Source of the DNA: an uncultured bacterium
GTDB taxonomy: Bacteria > DUMJ01
Direction: 5' to 3'
Assembly: GCA_937958695.1 (NCBI GenBank)
Contig: CALGNK010000031.1
Coordinates: 1-25,192 of the forward strand
Length of the DNA stretch: 25,192 nucleotides
Shown here: one piece after another, positions 1-12,738 of the stretch
Layout of the letters: every line of letters starts with the position of its first letter
How positions within the stretch are numbered: the first letter of the stretch is position 1
Program-made: the position numbers and the translations under genes
The notes under the pieces: generated by a model
Seen by the model: only the letters and a program-made list of their open reading frames with translations
Database searches by the model: none
Told to the model about the DNA's origin: nothing

Positions 1-183
1 GTAATACTTTACAATCCTAAGGATAAATCTACCGAAATTTATAGGACGTCTGTAGAAGAAGCTCAGAGATTTGTTGAGCTCTTAAAGAGCTTGGGAAGAG
101 AAGCTTATTTAAGGATAAGTAAAGGGCTAAAAATCTTTGGTGCTTGTGGCCAATTGAAAGGTGCATATGAGAGATTTGAGTGA
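1..183 (+). CDS. rlmN: 23S rRNA (adenine-2503-C2) methyltransferase RlmN, C-terminal end (5' truncated)
   Basis: The frame is open from base 1 and gives 60 residues before TGA at 181-183. It contains NPKDKSTEIYRTS, then LRISKGLKIFGACGQL, which matches the end of RlmN: a substrate-handling stretch followed by the conserved ACGQL motif. In this family the Cys of ACGQL forms the transient methylene or covalent intermediate, and it is present here. RlmN is a radical-SAM enzyme that methylates A2503 of 23S rRNA and A37 of some tRNAs. The radical-SAM CxxxCxxC core lies outside the window. Its stop overlaps the start of the next gene, so the two are probably translationally coupled. In many Bacillota rlmN is followed by a PP2C phosphatase and a PASTA kinase; here the phosphatase is missing and the PASTA protein follows directly. 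Confidence 0.9.
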   Translation, partial: VILYNPKDKSTEIYRTSVEEAQRFVELLKSLGREAYLRISKGLKIFGACGQLKGAYERFE

Positions 184-1663
184 AAGATTTATTATTCTTG
201 AGGAGTCTAAAGGAGATAAAGTTAGGGCTTACGATAAGCTATTGACGAGATTTATCTCTTTAAGGCAGATAAAGTCTGGACTTAGCTTAGGAAGAATTTT
301 AGCTATACTAGATAAACTTATGAATCTGGATAATGATTTTTTAAAAGTCATTGGTTATCAAGCATTAGATAATGGGACAGTTTATGTTATAGAAGATCTG
401 CCACCACAGGAGGGTGTGGACTTAAAAAAAGATGTAAGAGAATTACTACAGGTTACAAGATATATAGGTCGGATGTTTGAATATCTTAATAGCCTTGGCT
501 TAAGAATAAGATTGCCTGAAGAAGACAAGATATATAAGGACGATAGAGGGAGATATCTTATATCTCCAATTGATCTGATAGATATGAATAATCCAGATAG
601 AGTTCAAAGTAAAGAGGAGCTGTTAGATGCATTAGCAACCTTCTTTATTTCCTTTGCCCCTAAATCTTTAAAGGATATTTTGTCTTCACTGATGGAGAGA
701 AAAATAATACACAAACTCGATAACACAGATGCCCTAGCTAATATGCTTAATACGTTTATACTTCAGGAGGAAAGGATGAAGTCTAAGTCAGAAAATAGAA
801 AACAAGAAATCGAAACTAGAAGAGAGAGAAAAAAGATAAGCCCTTGGGTTATTATTATACCAATCTTAGTTGTCCTTGCAGGAATTAGTGTGTGGATGTT
901 ATATTCAATTGGAGAAAGACTTCTTTTAGGGGAAGGGACAGTTGCAGATGTTATTGTCCCAGATATAATAAATAGGTCTCTCACTGAAGCTTATGGTATA
1001 TTGAAGTCTTCAGGACTTAATATAGAAGTCTCTGGGTTAGAGTATAGTAGTGCTATCCCTGCAGGGAATATAATCTCTCAGGAGCCTATAGGTGGATCAA
1101 AAGTAAAACAGGGAAGAAGTATAAAGGTGACCGTCAGTAAAGGGATAGAACTTATCAATGTACCTAATATTATTGGGCAGGACTTAAATAATGCTAGGAA
1201 GACATTAGAATCAGTGGGGTTAAAGATAGGAGATATAAGAGAGACACCTAGTAGAACTTCTCCTGATGGAATAGTAATCTCACAGAATCCTAAGTATGGT
1301 AGTATTACAAGTAAGAATTCACTAGTAGCTGTAGAAATATCAAGACACCTTCAGAGTAATATGCCTAGACTAGTAGGCAAGCCATTTGAAGATGTTGAAA
1401 AGATCTTAAAGCCATTAGGTCCGTATATACTTATAGTTAAAGAGCAAGAAAGTGATACTCCAGGAATTGTTATATCCCAATCTCCATCAACTAATACCAC
1501 ATTATTACAGGAGATTCCTAGGATAGAGATCGTGGTAGGGATTCCTAAAAGAGTAATCCCCAAACCTGAATTTACTTCTCCAGCTTCTCCTAATAATGAA
1601 ACGTCTCCATCTGAATCTAACCCTTTGGTTCCTTCCAATACTGAAAATCCTCCGCCGGAATAG
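167..1663 (+). CDS. PASTA-domain membrane protein with a degenerate (pseudokinase) Ser/Thr kinase domain
   Basis: This is a 498-residue protein with the layout of PknB/PrkC-type cell-wall-sensing kinases. Residues about 6-198 align by pattern with a small kinase domain, 225-247 form one membrane helix after a basic stretch, and three PASTA repeats follow (about 262-326, 331-393, 398-458). The tail, 459-498, is rich in Pro, Ser and Asn. The kinase half has lost its catalytic residues. The glycine loop is gone, the VAxK lysine position reads ISLR, the HRDxKxxN region reads IRLPEEDK, and the DFG region reads PIDL; the activation segment is very short. PASTA domains in this family bind peptidoglycan fragments or lipid II outside the cell, so a non-catalytic wall sensor or scaffold is the likely role (inferred). 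I chose ATG 167, which has AAAGG six bases upstream, over the GTG at 161. Both overlap rlmN. Confidence 0.8.
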   Translation: MRDLSERFIILEESKGDKVRAYDKLLTRFISLRQIKSGLSLGRILAILDKLMNLDNDFLKVIGYQALDNGTVYVIEDLPPQEGVDLKKDVRELLQVTRYIGRMFEYLNSLGLRIRLPEEDKIYKDDRGRYLISPIDLIDMNNPDRVQSKEELLDALATFFISFAPKSLKDILSSLMERKIIHKLDNTDALANMLNTFILQEERMKSKSENRKQEIETRRERKKISPWVIIIPILVVLAGISVWMLYSIGERLLLGEGTVADVIVPDIINRSLTEAYGILKSSGLNIEVSGLEYSSAIPAGNIISQEPIGGSKVKQGRSIKVTVSKGIELINVPNIIGQDLNNARKTLESVGLKIGDIRETPSRTSPDGIVISQNPKYGSITSKNSLVAVEISRHLQSNMPRLVGKPFEDVEKILKPLGPYILIVKEQESDTPGIVISQSPSTNTTLLQEIPRIEIVVGIPKRVIPKPEFTSPASPNNETSPSESNPLVPSNTENPPPE

Positions 1664-1667
1664 ACTA

Positions 1668-2492
1668 ATGAGAACACTAAATACGATAATCTTAGCCGAT
1701 TACATAGAGAAACTTTGTAGAGAGATAAATTATAAATTAAATAAAAGAGTACTATCTTTAATTGAAGAATCAGCCCAAAAAGAGTCTTCTAGTATAGGAA
1801 GAGAAGTATTTTCTCAAATGTTTACTAGCTATAAGATAGCAGAAGAGGAAAAAACACCACTATGTCAGGATACTGGGATGGTATCTGTATTCCTAGATAT
1901 AGGGCAGGAGGTACTTTTAGAAGGAATTCCGATAGAAGAAGCGATAAATATGGGAGTAAGGAGGGCTTATACAAGCTCCTTTTTTAGAAGTTCTATAGTA
2001 AGAGATCCCATAGCTAAAAGAGAAAATACTATGGATAATACTCCATCCATTATACATACAAGGTTTGGTAAGGGAGAAGAAGTCAAAATTGATATTTTGA
2101 TAAAAGGTTTTGGAAGCGAGAATGCCACCGCTCTAAAGATGTTTCCTCCTACTGCAACTCGAAAAGATATAGAAGAGTTCTTACTAGAAGTGGTAAGAGA
2201 AAAGGGACCTAATGCCTGCCCCCCACTCTTTATTGGAATGGGAATAGGTGGAACTGCAGATTACGCGCTAAAGCTTGCTAAAGAAGCACTCTTAGATCTC
2301 AAACCTATGGATGAGTGGGAGGCTCATTTGCTAGAAAGGGTGAATAGTCTAAATATAGGACCTGCCGGACTTGGTGGAGATATAACTGCTATTTATGTAA
2401 AAACAAGAGTATTTCCTACACATATAGCTGGTTTACCGGTAGCTATAAATATCAACTGCCATATACTTAGAATAGGGAGCGCAGTAATTTAA
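1668..2492 (+). CDS. Class I fumarate hydratase (or L-tartrate dehydratase family), alpha subunit
   Basis: The 274-residue product matches the large subunit of two-subunit, oxygen-sensitive, iron-sulfur hydro-lyases. These interconvert fumarate and L-malate, and relatives dehydrate tartrate. Three cysteines in the expected contexts would hold the [4Fe-4S] cluster: C66 in TPLCQDTG, C184 in GPNACPP and C264 in NINCH. The length is typical for the separate alpha subunit found in Bacillota, Thermotogota and archaea. The ATG at 1668 lies four bases after the previous stop; a longer frame from 1596 would run well into the PASTA gene and adds residues absent from the family. The beta subunit follows after five bases. 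Fumarase is favoured over tartrate dehydratase only because it is commoner; the sequence does not settle the substrate. Confidence 0.9.
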   Translation: MRTLNTIILADYIEKLCREINYKLNKRVLSLIEESAQKESSSIGREVFSQMFTSYKIAEEEKTPLCQDTGMVSVFLDIGQEVLLEGIPIEEAINMGVRRAYTSSFFRSSIVRDPIAKRENTMDNTPSIIHTRFGKGEEVKIDILIKGFGSENATALKMFPPTATRKDIEEFLLEVVREKGPNACPPLFIGMGIGGTADYALKLAKEALLDLKPMDEWEAHLLERVNSLNIGPAGLGGDITAIYVKTRVFPTHIAGLPVAININCHILRIGSAVI

Positions 2493-2497
2493 GAGAT

Positions 2498-4739
<2,242 letters not shown>

Positions 4740-4756
<17 letters not shown>

Positions 4757-4958
4757 AAAACCCTATGCGGTATGGAAGTATATAGGTTTGGCATTTTCAC
4801 TTGGATTTACCATAGTAGCTTCTGTAGCTGTAGGCTTATATATTGGAGGTTACCTAGATAAGAAACTCTCTACCGGCTATTCATTTAGAGTCCTTTTTAT
4901 GTTCTTAGGAGCCTTTACTGGCTTAAGAAGTATATACAGACAGTATAAAAATGACTAA
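4740..4958 (+). CDS. atpZ: AtpZ-like small membrane protein (AtpZ/AtpI family)
   Basis: A 72-residue protein with two predicted membrane helices (about 11-35 and 43-63) and the family pattern GLYIGGYLDKKL between them, followed by a basic end. Small proteins of this type lie at the head of many F-type ATP synthase operons. They are thought to help assemble the c-ring or to supply divalent cations; the role is known only for a few members. I chose ATG 4740, which overlaps the end of wecB by 17 bases, because the frame starting at 4719 adds residues that do not look like the family. The gene overlaps atpI by eight bases. Confidence 0.8.
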
Positions 4959-5307
4959 TCCTTTGATTTATATTCTGAAAATCTACTCCTTAATGCTAAT
5001 CCTACCTGGGATTGTAATGTTATTTAGACCCAATAAACACTATGTTTTAGGCCTTTTACTTGGATTCTTTCTTGTTCTATGTGATGTACTCCTCCTATTA
5101 ATAAGCTTTAGACAGCATAAACTAACCTATTTTAGGGCTGTAGTATACATGTTTCTCAGAATCTTGCTTCTAGGGTTAGTTATACTCTCTATGTATATTT
5201 GTGGTATAATTAGTAGGTTAAATATTATCGGTGTAGTTATAGCGTTATTATTATATCCTTTAGCCTTAATTGTAGGAGGAGTTAGAACTTTAAAATGGAA
5301 GAGATAG
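4951..5307 (+). CDS. atpI: ATP synthase protein I-like membrane protein
   Basis: This 118-residue, very hydrophobic protein has four predicted membrane helices (roughly 10-25, 30-52, 62-86, 89-110). Position, size and topology fit the ATP synthase I family, which assists c-ring assembly in some bacteria. Sequence conservation in this family is poor, so the call rests mainly on topology and on its place between atpZ and atpB. No strong ribosome binding site precedes the ATG; the eight-base overlap with atpZ suggests coupled translation. It overlaps atpB by 13 bases. Confidence 0.7.
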   Translation: MTNPLIYILKIYSLMLILPGIVMLFRPNKHYVLGLLLGFFLVLCDVLLLLISFRQHKLTYFRAVVYMFLRILLLGLVILSMYICGIISRLNIIGVVIALLLYPLALIVGGVRTLKWKR

Positions 5308-5951
5308 TACCAAGAGTAGTATTTAGTATATTTGGAATACCGGTGACAGATTCGGTTACTACTACATGGATAGTAATGTTATTTATCCTAATTCTAGGAT
5401 GGATCCTTTCTAAGGGGTTATCTGAACATCCATCTAAAATTCAATCACTACTAGAGAGTATTATAGATTTCTATGAAAATATTGCAGTTCAGATAATGGG
5501 AGAAGAAGGTAAGCAATTTGTTCCCCTAGCGGTATCTATAGGTCTATTCATTCTATTCTCTAACTGGATAGAGATAATACCAGGTTTCAATGCGCCAACT
5601 AGAGATTTAAGTACAACTATAGCACTCGCTATAGTTGCAGTCTCTGCTACATATGTAGCTGGTATAAAAAGAAAGGGCTTAAGATACTTTAAAAAGTATA
5701 TAGAACCTAGCCCGATTTTTCTACCTATAAATATTTTAGAAGAATTAGTAAGGCCAATCTCTCTTAGTTTCCGTCTATTTGGAAACATTCTAGGAGAAGA
5801 GATAGTTATAGCGATATTAGTAATGATAGTTCCTTTGATTTTGCCTATCCCTATGATTCTCTTAGGATTGTTTACTGGGTTAATTCAGGCATTTATCTTT
5901 TCTCTCTTAACCCTTTTATATATAGCTGGTGCTATAAGCGAAGAAGTTTAA
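5295..5951 (+). CDS. atpB: F-type ATP synthase subunit a
   Basis: The 218-residue integral membrane stator subunit forms the ion half-channels next to the c-ring. The essential arginine is R160 in ISLSFRLFGNILGEE, equivalent to R210 of E. coli. The segment IIPGFNAPTRDLSTTIALA near 95-113 matches the conserved helix and loop region, and the C-terminal FTGLIQAFIFSLLTLLYI is typical. Five or so hydrophobic helices are visible. It is shorter than the 271-residue E. coli protein but normal for Bacillota and Thermotoga-like enzymes. A purine-rich AGGAGGAG lies near 5274-5281, somewhat far from the ATG. Confidence 0.95.
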   Translation: MEEIVPRVVFSIFGIPVTDSVTTTWIVMLFILILGWILSKGLSEHPSKIQSLLESIIDFYENIAVQIMGEEGKQFVPLAVSIGLFILFSNWIEIIPGFNAPTRDLSTTIALAIVAVSATYVAGIKRKGLRYFKKYIEPSPIFLPINILEELVRPISLSFRLFGNILGEEIVIAILVMIVPLILPIPMILLGLFTGLIQAFIFSLLTLLYIAGAISEEV

Positions 5952-5954
5952 TTT

Positions 5955-5962
5955 GGAGGTGA
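5955..5962 (+). promoter_or_regulatory. Strong ribosome binding site of atpE
   Basis: GGAGGTGA lies nine bases before the ATG of atpE and matches the 16S rRNA tail over its full length. It is the best Shine-Dalgarno site within the ATP synthase genes, where most starts overlap the previous stop. This fits the need for many c subunits per enzyme. Confidence 0.8.
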
Positions 5963-5971
5963 ATAATATTT

Positions 5972-6235
5972 ATGCTAACTAGTAAAGCCTTAGTAATTAT
6001 AGCATCTGTTATATCAGCCGGATTTGGTATGGGTATAGCGGTGCTAGGGGGTGCATTAGGTGAGGGGAATGCGGTTTCTAAAGCTATGGAATCTCTAGGA
6101 AGACAACCAGAAGCTCAGAGTTCTATTATGACAGTACTTCTATTAGGACTTGCCTTTATAGAGTCTTTAGTAATATTTATGCTAGTTGTGGCCCTTGTTC
6201 TAATTTTTGTAAATCCTTTTGTGGGGATGGTCTAA
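5972..6235 (+). CDS. atpE: F-type ATP synthase subunit c, two-carboxylate (probably Na+-binding) type
   Basis: This 87-residue hairpin of two membrane helices forms the rotor ring. The polar loop RQPEA (44-48) is the family signature. The ion-site glutamate is E64 in the second helix, followed by S65. In the first helix the position that is Gln32 in the sodium-coupled Ilyobacter enzyme is E31 here (GALGEGNA). This two-carboxylate pattern, Glu in helix 1 plus Glu-Ser in helix 2, is the one described for the sodium-dependent Fusobacterium nucleatum ring. The residue after ES is L66 rather than the Thr of Ilyobacter, and F69 replaces the conserved Tyr. Sodium coupling is therefore likely but not certain. 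The C-terminal NPFVGMV also matches the sodium-type rings. Confidence 0.96.
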   Translation: MLTSKALVIIASVISAGFGMGIAVLGGALGEGNAVSKAMESLGRQPEAQSSIMTVLLLGLAFIESLVIFMLVVALVLIFVNPFVGMV

Positions 6236-6238
6236 AGT

Positions 6239-6730
6239 ATGATAAAGTTTAGTTTTCCCACATTTATCTTTCAGACGATAAACTTTTTAATTACGCTATA
6301 TTTGATATATAGATTTGTCTATAGACCCTTAGCTAACTATATATCTAAGAGGCAAGAGACTATCCATAATGAACTCGAACAGGCTAGACTTGAGAGAGAG
6401 AAGGCAGAGGCTCTAAGAGTAGAATATGAAGAAAAATTAAGAGATGCACAGAAAAAGGCAGAGAGTATTATAGAAGAGGCTAAGCATCAGGCAGAATTAG
6501 AAAGATCTCAGATATTAGATAGGGCAAATAGAGAGGCACAAGCACTTTTGCTGAGAGCTCAGAATGAGCTTCTACTTGAGAGGAGTCATGCTATAGAGAA
6601 ATTTAAGGAAGAGATAGTAGATGTAATACTGAATTTAACAACAAAGCTTATAGTAACTGAGCTGAATAATAGAGATGACCTTAAAGAGAGAATACTAGAG
6701 GAATATATAGAGAGGGTAAGAAGTAACTGA
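6239..6730 (+). CDS. atpF: F-type ATP synthase subunit b
   Basis: A 163-residue peripheral-stalk subunit. One membrane helix (about 5-27) is followed by the family's Arg-Pro-Leu (RPLANYI) and a long charged helix (about 35-125, rich in Glu, Arg, Lys and Ala) that would form a right-handed coiled-coil dimer. Only one b gene is present, so a b2 homodimer is expected. Its last base overlaps the first base of the delta-alpha gene. In ordinary enzymes the C-terminal end of b binds delta on top of F1; here its partner is the delta part of a fused protein. Confidence 0.93.
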   Translation: MIKFSFPTFIFQTINFLITLYLIYRFVYRPLANYISKRQETIHNELEQARLEREKAEALRVEYEEKLRDAQKKAESIIEEAKHQAELERSQILDRANREAQALLLRAQNELLLERSHAIEKFKEEIVDVILNLTTKLIVTELNNRDDLKERILEEYIERVRSN

Positions 6731-8771
6731 TGTCGAGAGTAGCTTCTTCTAGTACTATAGAGATTTTAAGTGAAGAATTGCTTAGAATAGCTGTAAGAGA
6801 AGATAAGGAAGATATATATAGGGAAATATTTAGAAGATTTTTAGATGAAATCACCTATAATACTAATTTAAATATCGTTTGGTCAGATAAAGATAGGGAG
6901 ATTAAAAAAAGATTTATCAGGGAGAGCCTCTCTAACTTTCCTAAAAGATTTTTAGATTTTATCATTAAAGTTATAGATCTTCGACTAGAAGAATCTCTTT
7001 ATAACATATACCTTAGATTTATTGAAATTCTAGAGAGTAATCAATATCTAAAGGTAAGAGTTGAGTTGCCTTTTTTGGTTTCTGAAGAAAAGATAGAGAG
7101 CCTTGAGCAGTATATAGCCAACCAGTTGGACAAAAAGGTTATATGTTCTATTCATATAAACGACAACCTTATAAATGGTATCAAGATAGACATAGAAGAA
7201 GAAATAATTGACTTTTCAATAAAATCGCAATTAGATATATTGCAAGAAACCTTAGAAGGTATAGAGATAGGAGATTCTTTCTATGATGTGCTTGCTAAGG
7301 TAAAAGAGAGGATAAATTCTTTCCATGTTAAGCCTCTCAGACTTTCTTTAGGCAAAGTAGAGAGTATAAGGGACTGTGTAGTAAATGCTTCAGGGCTAAA
7401 AAATGTTAAGTATGGAGAATTAGTATTATTTTCTAATAACATCTATGGAATGGTAATGAGTTTGGAGGAGAGTTCTACAGGAATCATCCTCTTAGGACCA
7501 CCAGATAGAATTTCTGTAGGGGATACCATAAGAGCCACGGGAAGGGTCTTAGAAGTTCCTGTGGGAGAAAGCCTTATAGGTAGAGTAATAGACCCTCTTG
7601 GAAGACCGTTAGATGGAGGTCCACCAATCGAAACTGATAAGACTAGAAAGATAGAAGCTCTTGCCCCTACCGTAGTTGAGAGAGAACCAGTAAATACCCC
7701 TTTACAGACAGGGTTAAAGATCATAGATGCACTCTTTCCTATAGGAAGAGGTCAAAGAGAACTAATAATAGGTGATAAACAAACAGGTAAGACAGCTATA
7801 GCTATTGATACTATTCTTAACCAGAAAGAAGAGAATGTTATATGCATATATGTAGCTATAGGGCAGAAGGCAACATCCGTTGCTGAGATAGTGAAGATAC
7901 TAAAAGAGAGAGGTGCTATGAATTACACAATTGTTATATCTGCCTTTGCTAGCGAACCAGCCTCTTTATTATATATAGCTCCTTATGCTGGATGTGCTAT
8001 TGGAGAGGAATTTATGTATCAAGGTAGGGATGTCCTTATAATATATGACGACCTATCTAAGCATGCAAAGGCTTACAGAGAGATATCTTTACTATTGAGG
8101 CGTCCTCCAGGTAGAGAAGCTTATCCTGGAGATATCTTTTACCTTCATTCAAGACTATTAGAGCGTTCAGCCAAATTGAATATTTACCTTGGAGGAGGGT
8201 CTCTTACTGCTTTACCAATAGTGGAGACACAGCAAGGGGATATCTCTGCATATATTCCAACCAATCTCATTTCTATAACTGATGGACAGATATATTTGGA
8301 TGCGTCTCTCTTTCATGAAGGAGTAAGACCTGCAGTAGATGTGGGATTATCTGTATCTAGAGTTGGAGGAAATGCTCAGATTAAAGCTATGAGACAGGTA
8401 GCTGGAAGGTTAAGGCTAGACCTTGCCCAATTTCGTGAAGTAGAAACTTTTGCACAGATATCTACAGATATAGACCATACTACTAGAAGTTTGTTAGAAA
8501 GAGGTAGTAGAATAAGAGAGATACTTAAACAACCTCAATATAGCCCTATGAATGTAATAGACCAAGTTATTATATTATTTACTGTAACTAGGGGATACAT
8601 AGACGAGATAGCTCTTGATGAGGTGGCTCATTTTCAGGACGAATTGTTAAAATATATAGATAAGAATTATAGCTATTTAAAAGATAAAATAAAGATAGAA
8701 GGAATGACAGATGAAAATACTAAGGAGCTTACAAGGGCTATATTTGAGTTTAAAAGGACATTTAGTAGCGA

Positions 8772-8775
<4 letters not shown>
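6730..8775 (+). CDS. Fused F-type ATP synthase delta and alpha subunits
   Basis: This single 681-residue frame joins two normally separate subunits. Residues 1-about 178 have the size and layout of delta (OSCP): a helical N-terminal domain to about 105 and a C-terminal part containing [20 protein letters not shown], similar to the conserved end of delta. Residues about 183-681 are alpha. They include the N-terminal helix ([14 protein letters not shown], matching the start of E. coli alpha), the beta-barrel, the P-loop GDKQTGKT (348-355), [13 protein letters not shown] (438-450), [12 protein letters not shown], and the arginine finger R544 in SVSRVGG. Only about four residues at the alpha N-terminus are missing compared with E. 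coli. F1 uses three alpha per delta, so the fusion conflicts with the usual stoichiometry unless alpha is also made separately or the fusion is cleaved. No separate atpH or atpA is in the locus. It overlaps atpG by four bases. Confidence 0.93.
7269..7290 (+). promoter_or_regulatory. Possible relic or active internal translation start at the delta-alpha junction
   Basis: AGGAGAT (7269-7275) lies exactly where an atpA ribosome binding site would be expected, between the delta and alpha coding parts. The first in-frame start codon after it is GTG at 7288 (V187), 12 bases beyond the motif, which is longer than optimal. ATG at 7283 and 7286 are better spaced but out of frame and reach TAA at 7301. 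Use of the GTG would give a free alpha lacking only a few N-terminal residues. This is a suggestion from spacing and position only. Confidence 0.25.
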
Positions 8776-11436
<2,661 letters not shown>

Positions 11437-11440
11437 AAGG

Positions 11441-12688
11441 ATGAAATTAAAGATAGAAGGCGGAGTAAGGTTAACAGGAGAAGTAGATATAATTGGTGCC
11501 AAGAATTCAGCACTTCCAATAATGGCTGCCACATTACTTACTAGTGGAAGGAATATTTTACACAATATACCTGATCTTAAAGATGTCCATACTATGATGA
11601 GCATGTTAGGGGTTTTGGGGGCTAAATTGAAATTCAGAAAAAATACCCTCCAGATTACTATAGACGAGGTAAATCATGTAGAACCACCAGAGGATCTGGT
11701 GAAACAGATGAGAGCATCGTTCCTTGTTGCTGGTCCACTTTTGGCTAGACTTGGTAAAATTCGTATACCTCTTCCAGGAGGCTGTCAAATAGGATCTAGA
11801 CCAGTAGACCTACATCTGAAAGGTTTCCAAGCCTTAGGAGCCAAAGTATCTAGCGAGCATGGTTATGTTGAGCTAGAAAGTAAAGGATTAAAGGGAACCT
11901 CTATATACCTTGACTTACCCACTGTAACTGGTACTGAAAATATCATGATGTCTGCTGTATTAGCCAAAGGTAAAACAGAAATTATTAATGCTGCCAAAGA
12001 GCCTGAAGTTGTTGATTTAGCAAATGCATTAAATAAGATGGGGGCAAAGATAGAGGGTGCAGGAACGGATAGGATTGAGATTGAAGGTGTAGACTCTCTA
12101 TCCCCTATAGAATATACTATAATCCCCGATAGGATAGAGGCTGGAACATTTCTTGTGGCTGGGGCAATTACCGGAGGAGAAGTCACTATTAAAGGGGCAA
12201 GAAAGGACCACCTTGGTGCTGTATTAGGAAAACTTGAAGAGATAGGACATAAGATAGAAACAGAAGAAGATAGAATAAGAATCATTGCTAAGAATGTGGG
12301 TAAGGCTTGTGATATTACAACAGCTCCCTATCCTGGATTTCCTACAGATATGCAGGCGCTTTTTGCTAGCCTATTAGGGGTATCTAAAGGGGCAAGTATT
12401 ATAACTGAAACAATATTCGATAGGAGATTCGGTTTTGTTGATGAACTCATTAGAATGGGTGCAAATATGAAAGTGCAAGGGAATACTCTGATAATAGTTG
12501 GAGTTAAGAGATATTCTGGAGCTAGCGTTACAGCTGGAGATCTAAGGGCTGGAGCAGCTCTCGTAATGGCAGGGTTAAATGCGGAGGGAATTACAGAGAT
12601 ATCAGGAGTTGAACATATAGAAAGAGGTTATGAGAACATAGATGGAAAACTTAAGTTATTAGGAGCCAAGATTTCTATCGAACTTTAG
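11441..12688 (+). CDS. murA: UDP-N-acetylglucosamine 1-carboxyvinyltransferase
   Basis: This 415-residue cytoplasmic enzyme transfers enolpyruvate from PEP to UDP-GlcNAc, the first committed step of peptidoglycan synthesis. The catalytic cysteine is C115 in LPGGCQIGSRPVDLHL, so the enzyme should be fosfomycin-sensitive in principle. Lys21 and Asn22 of IGAKNSALP and the later FPTDMQALFASLL and FDRRFGFVDELIRMGA segments are typical. Length is normal. Its place after atpC is the order seen in Bacillota. The ATG follows an AGGAG-type site inside the atpC end. Confidence 0.97.
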   Translation: MKLKIEGGVRLTGEVDIIGAKNSALPIMAATLLTSGRNILHNIPDLKDVHTMMSMLGVLGAKLKFRKNTLQITIDEVNHVEPPEDLVKQMRASFLVAGPLLARLGKIRIPLPGGCQIGSRPVDLHLKGFQALGAKVSSEHGYVELESKGLKGTSIYLDLPTVTGTENIMMSAVLAKGKTEIINAAKEPEVVDLANALNKMGAKIEGAGTDRIEIEGVDSLSPIEYTIIPDRIEAGTFLVAGAITGGEVTIKGARKDHLGAVLGKLEEIGHKIETEEDRIRIIAKNVGKACDITTAPYPGFPTDMQALFASLLGVSKGASIITETIFDRRFGFVDELIRMGANMKVQGNTLIIVGVKRYSGASVTAGDLRAGAALVMAGLNAEGITEISGVEHIERGYENIDGKLKLLGAKISIEL

Positions 12689-12689
12689 A

Positions 12690-12695
12690 TATAAT
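12690..12695 (+). promoter_or_regulatory. Possible -10 element upstream of bamA
   Basis: A perfect TATAAT overlaps the last murA codons and begins the 50-base gap before bamA, the largest gap inside the plus-strand gene run. No convincing -35 box lies 16-18 bases upstream (CCAAGA/CAAGAT), and the DNA is AT-rich, so this could be chance. Confidence 0.25.
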
Positions 12696-12724
12696 TGGTC
12701 CATAGAGTTTATATAAACAAAAAG

Positions 12725-12732
12725 AAGGAGGG
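12725..12732 (+). promoter_or_regulatory. Ribosome binding site deciding the TTG start of bamA
   Basis: AAGGAGGG lies six bases before TTG 12739. No ATG or GTG near it would keep the hydrophobic signal sequence, so this strong site supports TTG as the start. Confidence 0.75.
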
Positions 12733-12738
12733 CTGAAA

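Noticed and set aside
1596-1667. Upstream extension of the fumarase alpha gene
   Set aside because: The extension overlaps the PASTA gene by most of its length and adds residues not seen in the family; ATG 1668 fits better.
7283-7303. Tiny out-of-frame open frame (ATG ATG ... TAA) at the delta-alpha junction
   Set aside because: Six codons only; not supported as a gene. It is discussed as a possible trace of an old gene boundary.
11863-12285. Minus-strand frame of 140 codons inside murA
   Set aside because: It is a shadow of murA, whose catalytic Cys115 and full length are clear.
12701-12720. TTTATATAAA palindrome in the murA-bamA gap as a terminator
   Set aside because: The stem is AT-only and short, with no following T-run.
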